DNA of 64,000 nucleotides from Legionella gratiana (GTDB taxonomy: Bacteria; Pseudomonadota; Gammaproteobacteria; Legionellales; Legionellaceae). Both the position numbers and the translations under genes were made by a program. The stretch is taken from NCBI RefSeq assembly GCF_001467695.1, contig NZ_LNYE01000029.1, positions 121,966 to 185,965 of the forward strand, written 5' to 3'. This document shows positions 61,548 to 64,000 of the stretch, piece by piece; position 1 is the stretch's first letter, and each line of letters begins with the position of its first letter. The notes beneath the pieces are model-generated. The model saw only the letters and a list, made by a program, of their open reading frames with translations, was not told where the DNA came from and did no database searches.

Positions 61548-62785
61548 TGGCAAAAAAAATAGAAAAAAATATTATCACTGGCTTGGACATTGGAACTTCA
61601 AAGGTGATTGCATTAATCGGTGAAGTAACCTCTGATGGTGCAATAGAAATTATCGGAATAGGTCGCCATCCCTCTCGTGGTTTAAAACGCGGTGTTGTCG
61701 TTGATATAGAGGCTACTGTAAACTCCATTCAACGTGCCGTTCAGGAAGCTGAACTCATGGCTGGGTGTGAGGTACGAACAGTTTATGCGGGTATTGCGGG
61801 AAGCCACATTCGTAGTTTAAATTCACATGGAATAGTGGCTATTCGTGATAAAGAAGTATCGCAGGCTGATGTAGAGCGAGTAATTGATGCTGCAAAGGCA
61901 GTGGCAATTCCTGCAGATCAAAAAATTCTCCATGTTTTACCTCAAGAATTCATTATTGATCACCAAAATAGTATTCGGGAACCTATAGGGATGTCAGGGG
62001 TACGACTTGAGTCTCGGGTGCATATTGTTACTGGTTCGGTAAGCGCAGCGCAAAATATAGTCAAGTGTGTGCGTCGATGTGGATTAGATGTGAATGATAT
62101 TATCCTTGAACAGTTGGCTTCAAGTCATGCCGTTCTTACTGAAGATGAGAAAGATTTAGGTGTTTGTCTCATTGATATTGGTGGTGGAACGACAGATATA
62201 GCTGTATTTTCTGAAGGGGCAATTCAACATACAGCAGTTATTCCTATTGCGGGAGATCAAGTTACTAATGATATCGCTATGGCTTTACGTACACCCACTA
62301 AAGCGGCTGAAACTATTAAATTGAATCATGCTTGCGCCTTATCTGAATTAGCTAATTCAAATCAAATGTTAGAAGTCGCAAGTGTAAATGATAGGCCGGG
62401 AAGAAAAATTTCAGCTACGGCTTTATCTGATGTGGTTGCAGCACGGTATGAAGAGTTGTTTACTTTAGTTCGCAATGAATTACGTCGCAGTGGTTTTGAA
62501 GATAGAATGGCTGCGGGTATTGTTCTTACTGGTGGTGCTGCAAATGTACGAGGAGGTATTGAGCTTGCAGAGCTTTGTTTTGAAATGCCTGTAAGAAAAG
62601 GGTTCGCACATTCTGTATCGGGTTTAGCTGAAGCAACTGAAAACCCTTCTTTTGCTACAGGGGTGGGATTATTGTTACATGGTTATCAGCAGCAGTATGA
62701 ATCAAACTACAATGTACCGGCGGTGAATGATAGTACTCGAAGTCTCTGGGCACGCATGAAAGAATGGTTCCAAGGTAATTTTTAG
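61547..62785 (+). CDS. ftsA: Cell-division protein FtsA
   Basis: A 412-residue actin-fold ATPase that anchors FtsZ to the membrane. The ATG at 61547 was chosen because it overlaps the ftsQ stop by one base and gives the normal [19 protein letters not shown] start; the upstream GTG at 61523 would add eight residues. Phosphate-binding motifs are GLDIGTSKV and LIDIGGGTTDI, and the adenosine motif is VLTGGAANVRG. The C-terminal amphipathic helix (about 398-412, RSLWARMKEWFQGNF) is the membrane-targeting sequence. Confidence 0.96.
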   Translation: MAKKIEKNIITGLDIGTSKVIALIGEVTSDGAIEIIGIGRHPSRGLKRGVVVDIEATVNSIQRAVQEAELMAGCEVRTVYAGIAGSHIRSLNSHGIVAIRDKEVSQADVERVIDAAKAVAIPADQKILHVLPQEFIIDHQNSIREPIGMSGVRLESRVHIVTGSVSAAQNIVKCVRRCGLDVNDIILEQLASSHAVLTEDEKDLGVCLIDIGGGTTDIAVFSEGAIQHTAVIPIAGDQVTNDIAMALRTPTKAAETIKLNHACALSELANSNQMLEVASVNDRPGRKISATALSDVVAARYEELFTLVRNELRRSGFEDRMAAGIVLTGGAANVRGGIELAELCFEMPVRKGFAHSVSGLAEATENPSFATGVGLLLHGYQQQYESNYNVPAVNDSTRSLWARMKEWFQGNF

Positions 62786-62880
62786 GTTACACGTTTTTTA
62801 AATTAAACCAGCAGATAATTCCACTATAAGTATTGCTGAGTTTATATTGTAAAGAATAAACATATGAGGGGAGCGGGGTT

Positions 62881-64000
62881 ATGTTTGAATTAATGGAAAG
62901 CCAACAGCATACCAATAATGCTGTAATTAAGGTCGTTGGTGTAGGCGGCGGCGGTGGTAATGCTGTTGAACATATGGTTGCAGAGAATATCGATGGCGTT
63001 GAGTTTATTTGTGCTAATACTGATGCACAGGCACTAAAAGGTTCTAATGCAAAAATACATATTCAACTTGGTGATGAACTTACTAAAGGTTTAGGTGCCG
63101 GAGCTAATCCACAAATTGGACGAGAAGCAGCAGAAGAAGATAGAGATCTTATTCGCGAAATTTTAAGTGGCGCGGATATGGTTTTCATCACTGCAGGAAT
63201 GGGAGGAGGTACTGGAACAGGTGCCGCACCAGTCTTTGCAGAAATTGCTAAAGAATTGGGAATATTAACTGTTGCTGTAGTGACCAAGCCATTCTCCTTT
63301 GAAGGCAAACAACGTGCGTTAGCAGCTGAGGAAGGAATACGTCGTTTGGCAGAACATGTTGATTCGTTAATCACTATTCCTAATAACAAATTACTCAGCG
63401 TTCTTGGAAAAAATATCAGTCTTCTTAATGCGTTTAAAGCAGCGAATAATGTGCTACTTGGTGCTGTAAAAGGGATATCCGATTTAATTACTCGCCCAGG
63501 TTTAATCAATGTAGATTTTGCAGACGTTCGTACTGTAATGTCAGAAATGGGTATGGCAATGATGGGTACTGGTAGTGCTGTAGGTGAACAAAGAGCACGC
63601 CAAGCAGCTGAGGCCGCTATTGCTTCTCCATTACTGGAAGACGTGAATTTTTCTGGGGCTCGTGGCATCCTCGTCAATATCACTGCAGGTCTTGATATGT
63701 CAATTGGTGAATTCGAAGAGGTAGGTGATGTGGTTAAGGAGTTTATTTCTGATGATGCAACAGTTGTAGTAGGTACTGTAATTGATCCTGAAATGACTGA
63801 TGAAATGCGTGTTACTGTTATTGTGACAGGTTTGGGTGATACAAGACAACGTCATCAACAAGCACAACCACAATCTCATCGCGCTCGTTTATTAGAAACC
63901 ACGCGAAGTGATGGATCATTAGATTACCAGCAGTTTGATAGGCCTGCAGTTGTTCGCAAACAAGCTCAATCAAACTTATCTTCCACTGTAAAACAAAATA
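62881..64000 (+). CDS. ftsZ: Cell-division GTPase FtsZ, 3' truncated by window edge
   Basis: The tubulin-like GTPase that forms the division ring. The reading frame is open from the ATG at 62881 to the window end (373 codons; about 25 residues appear to be missing). The N-terminus MFELMESQQ is followed by [15 protein letters not shown], then ANTDAQAL and the tubulin signature [12 protein letters not shown] near residues 104-115. The T7 region and ADVRTVM are present. A strong GAGGGGAG ribosome site precedes the ATG. The 95-bp gap to ftsA could hold a separate ftsZ promoter, but none is convincing. Confidence 0.96.
   Translation, partial: MFELMESQQHTNNAVIKVVGVGGGGGNAVEHMVAENIDGVEFICANTDAQALKGSNAKIHIQLGDELTKGLGAGANPQIGREAAEEDRDLIREILSGADMVFITAGMGGGTGTGAAPVFAEIAKELGILTVAVVTKPFSFEGKQRALAAEEGIRRLAEHVDSLITIPNNKLLSVLGKNISLLNAFKAANNVLLGAVKGISDLITRPGLINVDFADVRTVMSEMGMAMMGTGSAVGEQRARQAAEAAIASPLLEDVNFSGARGILVNITAGLDMSIGEFEEVGDVVKEFISDDATVVVGTVIDPEMTDEMRVTVIVTGLGDTRQRHQQAQPQSHRARLLETTRSDGSLDYQQFDRPAVVRKQAQSNLSSTVKQN

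Noticed and set aside
63063..63683. 206-codon minus-strand frame at the right end
   Set aside because: It is antisense to ftsZ, whose own frame is open to the window edge and carries the tubulin signature.

Overview
The window is from a gamma-proteobacterium of the genus Legionella, or a very close relative, and not obviously L. pneumophila itself. The main evidence is a nearly complete Dot/Icm (type IVB secretion) gene cluster in the order icmT-S-(fir)-Q-P-O-lphA-M-L-K-E-G-C-D-J-B. It sits beside a sugar-catabolism locus (eda, sugar porter, glucoamylase) that I recall as characteristic of Legionella, and the window also carries several eukaryote-like proteins. Base composition is AT-rich. 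No tRNA, rRNA, CRISPR array or insertion-sequence transposase was seen.

Layout. 1-2130: the end of eda (Entner-Doudoroff aldolase) and a sugar-porter MFS carrier. 2192-7222: an accessory island on the minus strand with three tandem paralogues of an unrecognised Cys/His/Asp-containing family, plus two small hypothetical genes; its spacers contain nested palindromic elements. 7376-14311: minus-strand glucoamylase, an RND pump with its adaptor, ferrochelatase and a cold-shock protein. 14646-34160: a small gene behind a PmrA-box-like direct repeat, then the Dot/Icm cluster. In it the icmR position holds a non-recognisable FIR-type gene, IcmE/DotG is expanded to 1618 residues, and icmO and lphA are split by 546 bp of palindromic DNA. 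34153-36807: a two-component system divergent from a Spy/CpxP-like periplasmic protein; L. pneumophila has tphA-icmH-icmF at this place. 37042-39864: a large IQ-motif plus Tcp11-domain protein, a eukaryote-type architecture and probable effector. 40009-42218: oxyR divergent from ahpC-ahpD. 42360-47627: pspC, a dicarboxylate/amino-acid symporter, a coiled-coil membrane protein, an HDAC-fold protein with an altered zinc site, and a class B acid phosphatase. 47771-64000: smc-zipA followed by the division and cell-wall genes murF-mraY-murD-ftsW-murC-murB-ddl-ftsQ-ftsA-ftsZ (ftsZ cut by the window end). murE and murG are not in their usual places.

How it fits together. The Dot/Icm genes encode a core complex (DotG/H/F/K), inner-membrane platform parts (DotI/J/E/P), the coupling complex (DotL/M/N with IcmS), the DotO ATPase and the IcmQ/FIR pair. 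The flanking accessory genes (paralogue trio, Tcp11-IQ protein, coiled-coil membrane protein, HDAC-like protein) look like candidate substrates of that machine, but this is inference from domain type and location. Glucoamylase, sugar porter and KDPG aldolase form a plausible route from polysaccharide to glucose uptake to Entner-Doudoroff catabolism. A dispersed palindromic repeat family with arms of the type CCTAGAAAAAGCAGTTGAGTCC occurs at five or more intergenic sites and is the most conspicuous non-coding structure. Functions are assigned from sequence motifs and family knowledge without any database search.
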